From contig NC_133405.1 of the NCBI RefSeq assembly GCF_047511655.1, positions 93,843,598 to 93,907,597 of the forward strand: 64,000 nucleotides of DNA. Reading direction: 5' to 3'. Origin of the DNA: Castor canadensis (lineage: Eukaryota > Chordata > Mammalia > Rodentia > Castoridae). Below, piece by piece: positions 1 to 11,730 of the stretch (the stretch's first letter is position 1; every line of letters starts with the position of its first letter). Both the position numbers and the translations under genes were made by a program. Under the pieces are notes generated by a model. It searched no databases. It saw nothing but the letters and a program-made list of their open reading frames with translations, and was not told the origin of the DNA.

Positions 1-100
1 ACCACAAACTCTAAAGTTGATACAGGAAAGAGTAGGAAATACTCTGGAATTAGTAGGTATAGGTAAGAACTTTCTCAATGAAACCCCAGCAGCACAGTGA

Positions 101-919
101 CTAAGAGATAGCATAGACAAATGGGACCTCATAAAACTAAAAAGCTTCTGTTCATCAAAAGAAATGGTCTCTAAACTGAAGAGAACACCCACAGAGTGGG
201 AGAAAATATTTGCCAGCTATACATCAAACAAAGGACTGATAACCAGAATATATAGGGAACTTAAAAAACTAAATTCTCCCCAAATTAATGAACCAATAAA
301 GAAATGGGCAAGTGAACTAAACAGAACTTTCTCAAAAGAAGAAATTCAAATGGCCAAAAAACACATGAAAAAATGCTCACCATTTTTAGCAATAAAGGAA
401 ATCCAAATCAAAACCACACTAAGATTCCACCTCACCCCTGTTACAATAGCCATCATCAGCAACACCACCAACAACAGGTGTTGGCGAGGATGCGGGGAAA
501 AAGGAACCCTCTTACACTGTTGGTGGGAATGTAAACTAGTACAACCACTCTGGAAAAAAATTTGGAGGCTACTTAAAAAGCTAGACATTGATCTACCATT
601 TGATCCAGTAATACCACTCTTGGGGATGTACCCAAAACACCGTGACACAGGTTACTCCAAAGGCACCTGCACACCCATGTTTACTGCGGCACTATTCACA
701 ATAGCCAAGTTATGGAAACAGCCAAGATGCCCCACCACTGACGAATGGATTAAGAAAATGTGGTATCTATACACAATGGAATTTTATGCAGCCATAAAGA
801 AGAATGAAATATTATCATTCGCTAGTAAATGGATAGAATTGGAGAACATCATTCTGAGTGAGGTTAGCCTGGCCCAAAAGACCAAAAATCGTATGTTCTC
901 CCTCATATGTGGACATTAG
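101..919 (+). pseudogene. L1 ORF2p C-terminal region, interrupted
   Basis: This frame stays open from 101 to a stop at 917-919 (first ATG at 164). It encodes the conserved C-terminal part of L1 ORF2p, the endonuclease/reverse transcriptase that copies L1 RNA into the genome. The protein has the cysteine-bearing C-terminal segment, seen as [19 protein letters not shown] (about residues 106-124 of the ATG-initiated frame), the [11 protein letters not shown] stretch, and the [14 protein letters not shown] block that typifies ORF2 C-termini. A TGA at 98-100 breaks the same frame just upstream, so the copy is dead or the ORF is terminated there. The RT domain lies outside the window. Confidence 0.9.
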
Positions 920-1290
920 ATCAAGGGCAAACACAACAAGGAGATTGGACTTTGAGCACATGATAAAAGCTTTAGCACACAACGGAGGGGTGAAGATAGG
1001 TAAGACACCTGAAAAATTAGTTAGCATTTGTTGCCCTTAATGCAGAGAAACTAAAGCAGATATCTTAAAAGCAACTGAGGCCAATAGGAAAAGGGGACCA
1101 GGAACTAGAGAAAAGGTGAGATCAAAAAGAATTAACCTAGAAGGTAACATACACGCACAGGAAATTACTGTGAGTCAACTCCCTGTATAGCTATCCTTAT
1201 CTCAACCAGCAAAAACCCTTGTTCCTTCCTATTATTGTTTATACTCTCTCTACAACAAAATTAGAAATAAGGGCAAAATAGTGTCTGCTG

Positions 1291-1372
1291 GGTATTGAGG
1301 GGGTAAGGGGGAGAGGGAGGGGGCGGAGTGGGTGGTAAGGGAGGGGGTGGGGGCAGGGTGGAGAAAAGACCC
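1291..1372 (+). repeat. G-rich polypurine tract of L1 3' UTR
   Basis: The plus strand holds successive runs of three to five G (GGGGGTAAGGGGGAGAGGG and so on), a typical L1 3' UTR feature with G-quadruplex potential. The counterpart on the opposite strand is at about 8,090-8,165, and a shortened one at 45,450-45,502. Confidence 0.8.
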
Positions 1373-1410
1373 AAGCCTTGTATGCACATATGAATAATAA
1401 AAAAAAGAAG

Positions 1411-1486
1411 TAGCGTGTTTGCCTAGCATGCACAAAGTCCTGAGTTCAATCCTCAGTATCGCCCCCCACCAAAAAAAGCCTGCATT
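1411..1486 (+). mobile_element. ID-like SINE, 5'-truncated
   Basis: It matches the tRNA-derived ID unit from the A-box end onward: GCGTGTTTGCCTAGCATGC, then the B-box GAGTTCAATCCTC, then a short A-tail. It abuts the L1 tail. Confidence 0.75.
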
Positions 1487-2985
1487 GAAAAACTGAGGCT
1501 TCTTTTTATTGTGCAAATTGTGCAAATACTTTTGTGCCAGCAATGTGACCATAAAGTTATTGACGAATCTTGCCTTAGTCCTTCTATCTGTCCTTCCCTG
1601 CGTCTATGAATGCATGACAAAATGGCCACATCCATGGATCTGAGAAATGTTTAGAGAGCTTCCACAGGCAAGGAATTAAAGCAAATCCACTAAAAGCATC
1701 AGTACTAATCTGTGAGGCAGAACAAGGGTTCCGCTCACTTCAAAGCTTTGTTTCTCTATTGCCTCTTCTGGGCTGAGTCGCCTCCTTTCCTCCTTTGCAC
1801 CTTCTTTGACATGTTTATCACAAGCTCATAAACAAAACTATTCAACCATGTTTTGAAGCATTTTTCTGGCTGCTGAAGCAGTGGAAATCTCTGCACAGAC
1901 AAGAGCAAAACATTACAAAATATCCAAATAACCTAAGTACTACATATCCACTGACTGGTACTTTCCAATGTGTGCATTCCAGAGCAGAAAGAGCAATTTC
2001 TACATGCTTAAGACAAATTTTCATATTTTGATGTAATCTTCCCCTGTGTTGTAAAACTGTCTCAGATCACTTTCCCATTATTTATCTGTAGGTATTTATT
2101 CAATGTTCATTTTCTTGCATTTTGCTTTCTCTGGATATGTGACTGACAATAGGATACAGAATCCTTTAGACAAAGCCAGGAGATTATGCAGAATGTGAAA
2201 AAATGAAGTTCCCCAATTTCCTCTCATATAGATTTTCTGAGTGCCCTCAGGTAAATGGACATCAAGAATGCCAGAAAAATGATTGGATCTCACAAACATA
2301 ACCCAACAGTCTGATAAAAGGGAGCCTGAGGTTATAATGTTAATGCATACATGAATGCCTTAGTCTTTATTTCCACTTATGAAAGTCTGGATGGTCCAGT
2401 TATTCTCTGTGGAAGTCTTAATCAGAATATCTGAACATACAAGTCACACCCTGAAGTCTCTCCATTTTGATTCTCAGGTAAATCCCCATCAAGACACTTC
2501 TGTGTATAAGAGGCAAGAGAGACAGTGGCATCTCCCATGAAAGCCCTCCATGGAGGTTCCTTGCACAATTATTTGATCTGATGCGTCCCTAGGGAGATGT
2601 GTGCTTGCTGGGATAAGTTGAGAAGAAAAAGAGGGTGATCAAAGAAAGATGTTCAACCTTTGAGACACACACAGCTAAAGTTGACAAGAAGCAATTTTAA
2701 TTAAAATACTATCTTATGGCAAAAAAGAATGATACACAATTTCTACTTGTTAAATAAGACTTAATTCACATATTTTTTAAGCTGTATGTACATAAAGAGT
2801 CACTGTGCTTTGTGTATAAAGTCCATTACATACATTTGAAAGGATGACATGGCACCTTCAGGTCTTAATGCCAATATTAAACTTGTAAAGGAAAATTCAA
2901 AAGTAGGAAAACACACATTCAGTTTTCCAAATATCCTTTGGGAATCATGATCAAATATTTTCATATCACTTATGTTCTGTGTGTA
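1487..2985. other. No recognised feature
   Basis: Anonymous, moderately AT-rich sequence. I see no coding exon, no RNA gene and no repeat family I can name. Short open frames here lack recognisable domains. Confidence 0.5.
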
Positions 2986-2989
2986 TGAT

Positions 2990-3125
2990 TTTCATGTACT
3001 ACTGGATTTAATCATCCCAACAGCCTCTGAGGTAGACCTTATTTTTATTCCTCCCTTGCAACAGAAAATACACCAGGAACTCAAGGGGATCATGAATCCT
3101 AGGTCTTGATTTTGAAGACTCTGTT
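2990..3125 (+). mobile_element. MIR SINE fragment
   Basis: It resembles the MIR core: ATTTAATCATCCCAACAGCC, then TGAGGTAGACCTTATTTTTA, then an AACTCAAGG-type segment. Diverged, as expected for this ancient family. Confidence 0.6.
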
Positions 3126-3702
3126 CAGAAAGACTCTGTTCATACTGACTCAATCTCTGAACCACCTATATCCATCACAAGGTGAAGAGGAGGTACAGTG
3201 TTGGGTTTGGGATCTGAGGCAATCTTATTTTTCCTAAGAACAAGATTTGCCAGCATCCCAACAGTCATACATCAGATCTTCCTGTACTTGGGCTATTCCT
3301 TTTAAAGGTTTACATGAAGAATGGCCAGTCCACTTTCCAAACAGCACAGTCATCAATTAGTGCATTCATTCCCCCAATAATTATCTATAAGTGTTTTCCT
3401 TTCTATGACTGAACAGCTCCAACCACACCCCACAATGCTGTGGCCCTGTCTTATGAATGGGAGGTGGCAAGAGGTAAGCATATCATTTTGTCCAAACTCT
3501 TATCCCAAATTGGCACATATATTTGCTTTGACATCACCCCAGGGGCCTTATGGCCTCTGTACAACATGAGAATTTTTTGTGGCATGCATCAACAAATTGG
3601 TGGGGAGAAGGCTCAGTTGGATCTGTGTCTCCCCTTCCCACATCCTTCTTGCCACTAGAGTGTTCAAGCCCTAACTTGTAACCAGTACCAGTAAGTAGAA
3701 AA
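3126..3702. other. No recognised feature
   Basis: Anonymous sequence with no supported gene. A 72-codon open frame at 3,440-3,658 has no recognisable domain. Confidence 0.45.
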
Positions 3703-3793
3703 TTCTTTTTTTTTGCTTTTGATGGTACTGGAGTTTGAACTCAGGGTCTCATGCTTGTTAGGCAGGCACTCTACCACTTGAACCACTCTATCA
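3703..3793 (-). mobile_element. ID-like SINE
   Basis: Reverse complement of the ID unit: oligo-T, GGTACTGGAGTTTGAACTCA (B box on the other strand), GCTTGTTAGGCAGGCACTCT and CCACTTGAACCACTC. Near full length. Confidence 0.9.
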
Positions 3794-4029
3794 ACAAAAG
3801 TTAAATAATCACTTAATGTTTAAGAAACTAATGCTCCTTCTGACTTTTGCTATCCACAGCATGTGTGAGAAATAGATATAGTACACATGCAAAATTCTTC
3901 CACTCAGTTAGTGAGTCAGTGAGTGAGGAAAGAGCAATCAAGAGTAGGTTGTTGTACATACAGTTTAATAAATCTCCTCGGCCCCCACTCATTCCCACGT
4001 GAGAATCCAATAACTAGAAAACTGAAGCG

Positions 4030-4312
4030 AGAAGGATGGAACTGGCGATCACCATGTTAACAAAATAAGGCAGATCCAGGAAGAAAGATATTATATGTTT
4101 TCTCTCATATATGGAATCTAGATTTAAAGAAAGATATTCCAATAGATGGAAGACCATTAGAGAAGAAAAAGGTGACCAGGGAGAGCATGAGAAGGGATAA
4201 GAGAGGCAAATAGAAGGAGTGAATATGGTCAAAATACATTATTTACATGTATGGAAATGTCACAAGGAAGCTTATTACTTTATACAATTAATAATCACTA
4301 AAAAACACAAAA
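4030..4312 (+). mobile_element. L1 3' terminal fragment, older family
   Basis: It begins in the end of ORF2 (ATCACCATGTTAACA, TTTTCTCTCATATATGG) and runs through the 3' UTR to AATAATCACTAAAAAACAC. It is more diverged than the copy at the left edge. Confidence 0.75.
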
Positions 4313-4816
4313 ATGTGAAGAGGTAATATAAGACTGAGGGGGGGTTACAGGTAATTTCCTGAGGCAACTGTTGCCTCCAGTCTAAAACAGGGTATAATAT
4401 TGCAGAAGGAAGAACACAGCCAAAGGGGCCAGGTTGACTTCCAACTCCACCTGCTTGGTTGGCACTTCATGTGTCACTCCTCTAGTTCTGAAGATCCCTA
4501 GGTTAGAGCTTCCCGCCCTTTCACATCCCATCAGCAGTTCTTCGACCCTGACCTCCAGGTGCCAATTGTAGAAAGTTCAAAGTTCCACACTGCATATCCA
4601 AGACAATAATCAGGAAGTTGGATGGAGATCATGGAAAGGTTCTGTGTCTCTGTGTGTGTTCATGTGTGTGCATAGATGCCAGTATGTATGCACACATCTT
4701 AGATAGAGATATGTGTTAACTGAACCTAAAAATATGTCCCTAGCCATAACACCTTGATTATACCTGAGATTATCTGAACTTAAAAATAAAATGGAAATAA
4801 AATAACCAGAGCAAAA
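4313..4816. other. No recognised feature
   Basis: Anonymous sequence between an L1 tail and an ID SINE. Nothing supported. Confidence 0.45.
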
Positions 4817-4903
4817 AAGGCTGGAAGCGTGGCTCAAGCAGTAGAGCACCTACCTAGCAAGTACACAAATCCCTGAGTTCAAACCACATTACTGCCAAAA
4901 AAA
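4817..4903 (+). mobile_element. ID-like SINE
   Basis: Full unit: GGCTGGAAGCGTGGCTCAAG, CAGTAGAGCACCTACCTAGC, the B-box GAGTTCAAACC and an A-tail. Confidence 0.9.
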
Positions 4904-5615
4904 ATTATCCAGAAATGATGAGGAATTGCTTAACATCAGAATGTTCTAGGAATAAGATTAAATTAGAGCAGTCATTGCCCATTTGTGAAAGAAGAGGATA
5001 CCTTCCAGAGGTAGGGGTTTCCCAAAGAGGGTTCTGAATTTGAAAAGGCCAAACAAGGAATCAAGGAGGAAGACTGGGGACACTGTTGGCTCTCTGGTTC
5101 ATTTGGGTGCCATGGTAGGGCCAGCAGTCAGACCAGCCAGACAGGAATTGCCCCTCCCCATAAAAAGAAGAGTCCTCTGCCCACAGCATGAGGTTTATAG
5201 GCTGGTTCTGGCATCCCAGGCTCAGGGAGTCCAGGAACCATTCTTGGTTAACTGATATGCTTCATGTGGTGAGCATGAACAGAGTCTCACACCTGCTACA
5301 TTGAAAGAAGATACCAATGTGTCAGTGCATATTTTGTATTTTGAATTTCCATGGTATAATTATTTAAATTTGCTCAAATCTTTCTTTGCAGAGCTAAATG
5401 ATAGATGACTCCAGTTTGGTGACGGCATTTTTCAGCTTTACTTAGACATGGTGTGCAAAACCTGACATCCTGAGATACACAGATAGGTAGATAGATAGAC
5501 AGACAGACAGGTAGAAAAATAGTGAAACAATTACCAAAATCAACCTCATTACCTAACAATCACATCAATCATTACATTGGCATATGTGTGTGAAGAGGGT
5601 TCTTAAGACCTACTC
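4904..5615. other. No gene seen; short tetranucleotide run
   Basis: Anonymous sequence. The only structure I see is an imperfect GATA/GACA run at about 5,485-5,512. Confidence 0.5.
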
Positions 5616-5885
5616 TTTTAATATACCCCATGTATATAATACATTTCCCCCTTTTTATCATCCTACATTAATTTTACAAATGGGCTTCATTATGACATTC
5701 TAATATAAGTATTTAATGTATTTTCATCATAGTCCCCTCCAATCTACTTGTTAACTGTACTCACTATGCTATACATTGAATCGCGATGAAATATATTCAT
5801 TGCATTACTGAAGGTTTGTGCACTTGACCAACATGTCCCCATTTCTTTCCTCCCCCCACTGACCATGGGAAACCATTGTTCTAGG
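5616..5885 (-). mobile_element. Probable ancient L1 fragment
   Basis: The run CATTTCCCCC, TCCCCTCCAATCTACTTG, ACCAACATGTCCCC resembles the pyrimidine-rich complement of an old L1 3' UTR. Too diverged for a family call. Confidence 0.35.
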
Positions 5886-5904
5886 AAAAATATGAGCACT
5901 TCAG

Positions 5905-6365
5905 TGTGGGGAGTGCATTAAAGCCTATGAGAACTGGACACAAGCAAGGCGACATGCAGTTATTGCCCTTACCTGTAGGCCGAGATAGGCACAGCCTCCA
6001 GCCACGAAACAGGGAAAGGCAGAACAGCTGTGTCTCCTAAGTTGTGTTCAGAGAAGCAAGAACACAGGTTTCTCCTGTTGCGATGTCACACCCCTCCCCG
6101 TGGCTCCACCCTGTTTGCTGCTATAAAAGACCCCTGAAGGAGGAAGAGGGGATTTTGCCTTTGGGGGCTTTACTTTGGGCTTTTGGACTTTTGGACTTTT
6201 GGACTTTTTTGCTTGGCTTTTGGCTTTTTGGCCTGGGGGCTTTTTGCCTTTGAATATTGGGAAGAAGCTTTTCCTTTGGGCTTTTTGGTGTGGGAACTTT
6301 TGGAAGGGAACTGAAGGGAAAAGAATTGCTGAAGGGAAAGTGCTAAAGAGGGGTTGGTAGAAAGT
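5905..6365 (+). mobile_element. LTR-like element with TATA box
   Basis: A GC-richer segment holds a good TATA box, CTATAAAAG, at 6,121-6,129. After it come CCCCTGAAGGAGG and a tandem run of GGACTTTTGGACTTTT units with related GGCTTTTTGG blocks (6,160-6,290). A promoter followed directly by repeats fits the U3/R part of an ERV LTR, but I cannot fix its ends or family. A long minus-strand open frame here (6,048-6,488) is the complement of this simple repeat, not a gene. Confidence 0.45.
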
Positions 6366-6720
6366 CTGCACTGAGAACTTTAACATAGGCTTCAGAAAGC
6401 AAAGCTGAGAAAGAACTTCATACATAGGCCTTAGGAAAGCTAAAGCTAAAGAGAAGCCAAAAAGAACAAGGGACAGTACACAGTGCAAGTCTAAGGACTG
6501 AGACCTTAAGAGTTATGTATATGCAGTTTTTAGGCATGGCTGCTGGTTTGCAAGTTTGAGCACAGAGGCTTTGAGAAAGCTAAAGAGAGATGGGACAGTG
6601 CAAGCCCAGGGGCAAAAGACTTTAAGAGCAATTAAGGTAAAGATAAGCTAAGAGAGAACATGGGACAGTGCGAGCCTAAGGAAAGAGGTTTTAAGCAAGG
6701 TTTTACAGAACTGCAAGGAG
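6366..6720 (+). repeat. Degenerate tandem repeats after the LTR-like element
   Basis: Three or four diverged copies of a unit of about 75-140 bp, recognisable by GAAAGCTAAAGAGAG, GGGACAGTGCAAGCC and AAGACTTTAAGAG (best at 6,424-6,505, 6,567-6,636 and 6,637-6,710). They may be the internal repeats of an LTR or its leader. Confidence 0.55.
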
Positions 6721-7164
6721 GAAGTCCTTAAAGAATCAAGATAGAGAAAAGAAGCAATGAGGGTTGGGCATTTCCAGCCAAGTGTACAACACACCTGATC
6801 CCAACTTTCTGTCTGTCTATCCTGTATCTTTTCTAAAATCTCCAGTATCCCCCAGTTAAGCCCAGTTAGGTCCAGTAATAACCAAGGAACAAGAGAGAAA
6901 ACCTCGCCCCAGCAACGGAGGGGCATGAAAAACAGTGCCCCCTTCACTTCAGTTTTATACAGTATTTTTAGTGTACCTTTGTTTTGACTGCAACTCATCT
7001 CATATCCTAATGTCGGCACCAACATCCTTTGAGTTTTTCCCATTTTGGCTTTCAGATTTTCAGATTAAGGATGCTTAGCCTGTATTTGTGAAGTACGTTG
7101 AAAATGAAGCTACTAAATAATGAAATAATCAAACCTAAAAAGAAACAACAAAGAATCAAAGCAA

Positions 7165-7565
7165 TCAATATCTCAAAGAGACATTCTGCCCTTCCGTGTT
7201 CACTATAGCATTATTCACAACAGCACTCATATGGAGCACTACTATGTGTCCATGTATTGATGGTTGGATACAAAATTGTAGAGATTATTGTGTACACATA
7301 CACACATTGACAAAGGACTATTGTTCAGCCATAAAAAAAGGAAATCTCGATGTTTGGGACACATAAAAATGCACTTTGAGGATATCATGTGAAGTGAAAA
7401 AATACCTAACAGAGAAAAAAATACTGCATGATCTCACTTATATACAGAATCCCAACAGAGTCATAATATTTTCAGGATGATAAAGTAGATTGTTCTCTGT
7501 AGTCATATGCATTTTGATGTACTTAGTAGAACTGCATTTCAATAGAAATCACTAACAATTATTCC
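7165..7565 (+). mobile_element. Old L1 fragment (end of ORF2 and start of 3' UTR)
   Basis: The order CATTATTCACAACAGC, TTCAGCCATAAAAAAAGG, then CATGATCTCACTTATAT is the diagnostic end of L1 ORF2. Frames are broken by many substitutions. Confidence 0.7.
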
Positions 7566-8018
7566 ATGAGATTTGACCAAGGGATGCCACACAGGATCTC
7601 ATGAGGGAGCTTGGGAGTTAAAGTGACATTTCAAGGTTTGTCTCCAAAATCAAGAGAATAGGAAGCAAGGAAAGGATTGCCATCCGTGTAGCTCATAGGA
7701 TTTGGATTGAACTAGATCATGGGAGGGAGATTGTGCTTGTATTTGTGAGGACAGGGGTGGGGAATGTGCTTGGGAAAACTGAGGTGTGCCACTTGCATCC
7801 TGTCTGCCCAGCAGGATGTACCATTTTCTACTTTTTTGACTTGTTTGAACTCAGTCAATCATTCAAAAATGCACAATAGTTTTACTACTACCCTAATGTG
7901 CAGTGTAAAAATGGATAAAACAAAGCTTAAAGACCAAGCAAATTTGAACAAGATTGAAGAGGCTAGAAGTTTTTGAGATGGGATAGGAGCGCACACACTC
8001 TGGCTTCAGTCTCCATTC

Positions 8019-8817
8019 TTTTTTTTTTTTTTTTACTTTATTTTTTATTTATTTTTTATTATTCATATGTGCATACAAGGCTTGGGTCATTTCTCCCCCC
8101 TGCCCCCACACCCTCCCTTACCACCCACTCCGCCCCCTCCCTCTCCCCCTTACCCCCTCAATACCCAGCAGAAACTATTTTGCCCTTATTTCTAATTTTG
8201 TTGTAGAGAGAGTATAAGCAATAATAGGAAGGAACAAGGGTTTTTGCTGGTTGAGATAAGGATAGCTATACAGGGAGTTGACTCACATTAATTTCCTGTG
8301 CGTGTATATTACCTTCTAGGTTAATTCTTTTTGATCTCACCTTTTCTCTAGTTCCTGGTCCCCTTTTCCTATTGGCCTCAGTTGCTTTTAAGGTATCTGC
8401 TTTAGTTTCTCTGCATTAAGGGCAACAAATGCTAACTAATTTTTTAGGTGTCTTACCTATCCTCACCCCTCCCTTGTGTGCTAAAGCTTTTATCATGTGC
8501 TCAAAGTCCAATCCCCTTGTTGTGTTTGCCCTTGATCTAATGTCCACATATGAGGGAGAACATACGATTTTTGGTCTTTTGGGCCAGGCTAACCTCATTC
8601 AGAATGATGTCCTCCAATTCCATCCATTTACCAGCGAATGATAACATTTCGTTCTTCTTCATGGCTGCATAAAATTCCATTGTGTATAGATACCACATTT
8701 TCTTAATCCATTCGTCAGTGGTGGGGCATCTTGGCTGTTTCCATAACTTGGCTATTGTGAATAGTGCCGCAGTAAACATGGGTGTGCAGGTGCCTCTGGA
8801 GTAACCTGTGTCACAGT
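8019..8817 (-). mobile_element. L1 3' end, young family, 5'-truncated
   Basis: The poly-T at 8,019-8,034 is the tail. The 3' UTR is complementary to that of the element at the left edge, including the purine tract (8,090-8,165), and the ORF2 end reads in at 8,537-8,779 (80 codons open, [14 protein letters not shown] block). Truncation falls in the segment equivalent to about 645 of the left-edge copy. A CAGTCT motif occurs on both sides (8,007 and 8,813) but is too short to call a target-site duplication. Confidence 0.93.
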
Positions 8818-8939
8818 CTTCCCAAAAGCAACATTAATGTGACTTAATCCAAGAAGAGTCATGATTCATACATCCTTTGGAGCTAGTCAACCTACTACAA
8901 TGCCCACAGGTGTCAATACACAATATTTATGCAACTAGA

Positions 8940-9155
8940 TTCATATATTTTTATTGGGATATGTTTATTGTACAGGGGGAATTCATTGTGACAACTCCAA
9001 ATTGGCTTATATTGCACATTGATTAGGTTGTCCCCACCATATCTCTCCCTCTACCCTCTCCCGTCCCACTTCAAGCAATTGCAAGAGGTTTCATTGTTCT
9101 AGTTCATATAGGTATAAGATTCATGTTCTTTTAAATGTCCATGAAAGCCATAGGT
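8940..9155 (-). mobile_element. L1 3' UTR fragment, older family
   Basis: It reads TTTTTATTGGGATATGTTTA, TTGTGACAACTCC, then CAAGCAATTGCAAGAGG. The same arrangement is seen at 10.73-11.05 kb. Confidence 0.65.
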
Positions 9156-10510
9156 GGAGCCAAATAAAGGCGTGTTTAAGAGTTATCAGCAATGGCTAGC
9201 AAGTGTATGGACTATATGCCAAAAAGTAATCCAAAAGGAAATCAGAAAAATTAGATTCTTTGCCCTGAACACAAAAATCTAGGACTTCCCTTGTTATAAG
9301 CTATTTTTCCAGAGAAAGTGTGCCTAGCTAATGGGAATGTGATCAAGTTAGTAGTCACTGGACTTTTATTTCCTTGGCAGTACTCACAGATATCTAGCGG
9401 TCCAACCAAACAGGATCAGAAATGCCTTCTTTCTTTTGCCATATGCCTTAATAAGATTTCTCTGGCAGCCTGACCAACATAAATGGCTTTGCAAGAGCTG
9501 GAAAAAGCATACACACATGCACACTAACTCTGGGACTTATTTTAACAGTATTCTCTAAATTTTAAAATATTGCCAGTAATCATTTGTAAGAAAGGCTGTG
9601 TAATACAGACCAACTAGAACAAGTTTCATCTTTTGCCATGTGCCTTAAAGATGACTTCTACACCTATTTAAACATGATGTGAACAGATTTGTACATGTGT
9701 CCATGGGAAGTTTGCATGCTAATAATTGCTCCCTGAAATATTAATATTCAAAATTTTTAAAAAATTGCAAATCACCATTTCACCAAGCTATGGGACCATA
9801 GCTCTCCTTTTAAGTGTATTTTCATAATGACAATATTACTTTCAGTGTAAAATATGAGTCCTGGAGGAAGAAAAAGATGAAAATGTGGAGGAAGAAAAGA
9901 CCTCAGTGTACAAGATGAAGAGATCATCAAGCATCTTGCATCCAGTTGGGCCTGTTACTGTGGGTGTCTTAACATTACAGGAATTTGTTCACATTAATTT
10001 ACTTTCAAATGTTGAGCTAGAATATATCCCATTATATAAATGTCTTCCATTTTGCTAGTGGATGATATGCCCATCTAATTAAGAAAACATAGATCCTGGA
10101 GAATTCTATCCCATCAGTGCCTTTATATGTATGCTCATCTGCTTCCCAGGAATATATCCTATAACTTTCATCTCATGCTTTTAAACAGTTGGCACCAACC
10201 CATCTGAACATAGATTAAAAAAGCTTGCAAAATCCTTGTGGCCAGCTATTTGGAGTAGCCACTCTGTGGGAAGAGCAACATTACTAAGAAAACACACATG
10301 ACAGTGTTGAAAAAGTTTTAGACTTAGTTATGTTTGGATATATGGATGTGTTCTTTATGTGTATTAGATATAAGGTGATATATAATAATGCATACACATT
10401 TGAAACTTGGTTTCTTTAGAACATTGTTGTTTGACCTTCATACTAATTGTGTTAAAAGTGTAAACCACCTCTATGCAGTGCCATGTCAACAAATCTTCTA
10501 GTTCAGTAAA
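9156..10510. other. No recognised feature
   Basis: AT-rich anonymous sequence without supported exons, RNA genes or nameable repeats. Confidence 0.5.
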
Positions 10511-10511
10511 G

Positions 10512-10625
10512 CCTAGTTACATATTGATATTAACCCCATTTTATAATGACAAAACTGAGACTTTAGAGATTGTGTCTTACTTAGGAGCTCTTGATAATTC
10601 AAGAAACTGGCAAATGGATAGCTGG
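10512..10625 (+). mobile_element. MIR-like SINE fragment
   Basis: ACCCCATTTTATAATGACAA and AACTGAGACTTTAGAG match the MIR core in order. A 76-codon frame passing over it has no other support. Confidence 0.5.
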
Positions 10626-10729
10626 TTTAACACAATTTTTAAATGGGTTTTACAAAGTGAAAAATATCTAAAGTTTTTTGTAGAAAAATCTATAGCTAAA
10701 TAACCTACCATAAACAAATTATTTCTTCC

Positions 10730-11050
10730 AGATATTTTTTATTATAAATTTTTATTAGGATATATTCATTATACCGGGGGGGGGGTTAGAAGTGATAATT
10801 CTGATCAGACTTATATTGTACATTATTTACATTTCCCCATTGTCTCTCTCCATCTTCTCTCCCCTTCAGCCCCCATCCACCCCAACCAAAGCAACTGCAA
10901 GAGGTTTTTATAGTTCTGTTCCATATAGGTATATGAAGTCCATCTACCGTATACCATCACCTTAATTTCCTTCTTTCACTCTCCCTCCTCCCAGTAGTAC
11001 TCCCCCCTCCCACATATACTGTGCCTATTTTACAGTCCTGGTTTTTATTA
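10730..11050 (-). mobile_element. L1 3' UTR fragment, older family
   Basis: It begins with the AT-rich tail complement (ATTTTTATTAGGATATATTC), then a GGGGGGGGG run, CTTATATTGTACATTATT and AAGCAACTGCAAGAGG. It parallels the fragment at 8.94 kb but differs in detail. Confidence 0.65.
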
Positions 11051-11652
11051 TTAATATTTAAGTTGATGTTCCAGGTATTTTTAAATGAAATATTTACATG
11101 TCTCAAACGATGGATAAAAGTAGCAATTCACTAGTGAAAAGGTTTCTAGAATATGATTGACATGTGCCCATGAAATCTGTCCCTCTCACTTTCCTTATTC
11201 TCACTCTAAGACAGTAATTTTGCTGCTATTTTTCATACTGTGGTGGCACACTGGATTTCTTTAAGGGAAGCTGCACATAGGGCTTTTGGGCCTAAGTATA
11301 ACTGTGTTTTAAAAAAAATAAAGGTTTGTTTCACTATTCCGGTACAAAAGGATGTTACAGGCTCCCAAATCCTTCAGTTATTCTATCTGAAAATTATACT
11401 TTAATTCTTACTGAAATCCTATTCGGGATATAGACTTCATATTTAATCATTAGGTAGTGCTCACTGCAACATGCAGTAAATGTTGGTGTGTTGTGGTTGA
11501 TCTCTACACTGTCATTTTAAAAACAAGTTCCATAACACAGGAAAGTAAACATATAGATATTATTAATATTGATAGTGGGCCAGTGTTCTTGAAGCACAAT
11601 ATTCTTTTCATATATTCTTTTGATCTTTACATTTTACTTTTTAAAAACAATT
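11051..11652. other. No recognised feature
   Basis: Anonymous AT-rich sequence. Nothing supported. Confidence 0.45.
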
Positions 11653-11730
11653 TTGAGGTTTGAACTTGGGGCCTCATGCTTGCCAAGGCCACTGCTCTAC
11701 CCCTTGAGTCAAGTCCCCAACTACTTTTCA
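11653..11730 (-). mobile_element. ID-like SINE, diverged
   Basis: GAGGTTTGAACTTGGGGCCT, CATGCTTGCCAAGG and CTCTACCCCTTGAGTCA are the complement of the ID unit. Confidence 0.8.

Larger units (their letters stand above)
1..1409 (+). mobile_element. L1 retrotransposon 3' part (ORF2 end plus 3' UTR), young family
   Basis: The window opens inside an L1. Positions 1-919 encode the C-terminal part of the ORF2 reverse transcriptase/endonuclease protein. Positions 920-1409 are the 3' UTR, with a G-rich purine tract and a tail AATAATAAAAAAAAG. The same 3' end occurs at 8.0-8.8 kb (minus), 44.8-45.6 kb (plus) and as a 55 bp scrap at 57.9 kb, with few differences, so this is the youngest L1 family in the window. 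The element continues off the left edge. Confidence 0.95.

Noticed and set aside
346-1040. Frames overlapping the L1 ORF2 end on both strands
   Set aside because: Shadows of the ORF2 frame and its 3' UTR; the same shadows recur at the other young L1 copies.
5487-5512. GATA/GACA run as a Bkm-type sex-linked satellite
   Set aside because: Only a few units; too short to infer anything about chromosome of origin.
6048-6488. 146-codon minus-strand frame with PKxK-type repeats
   Set aside because: It is the complement of the (GGACTTTT)n tract and neighbouring degenerate repeats; the lysine/proline pattern comes from the simple repeat.
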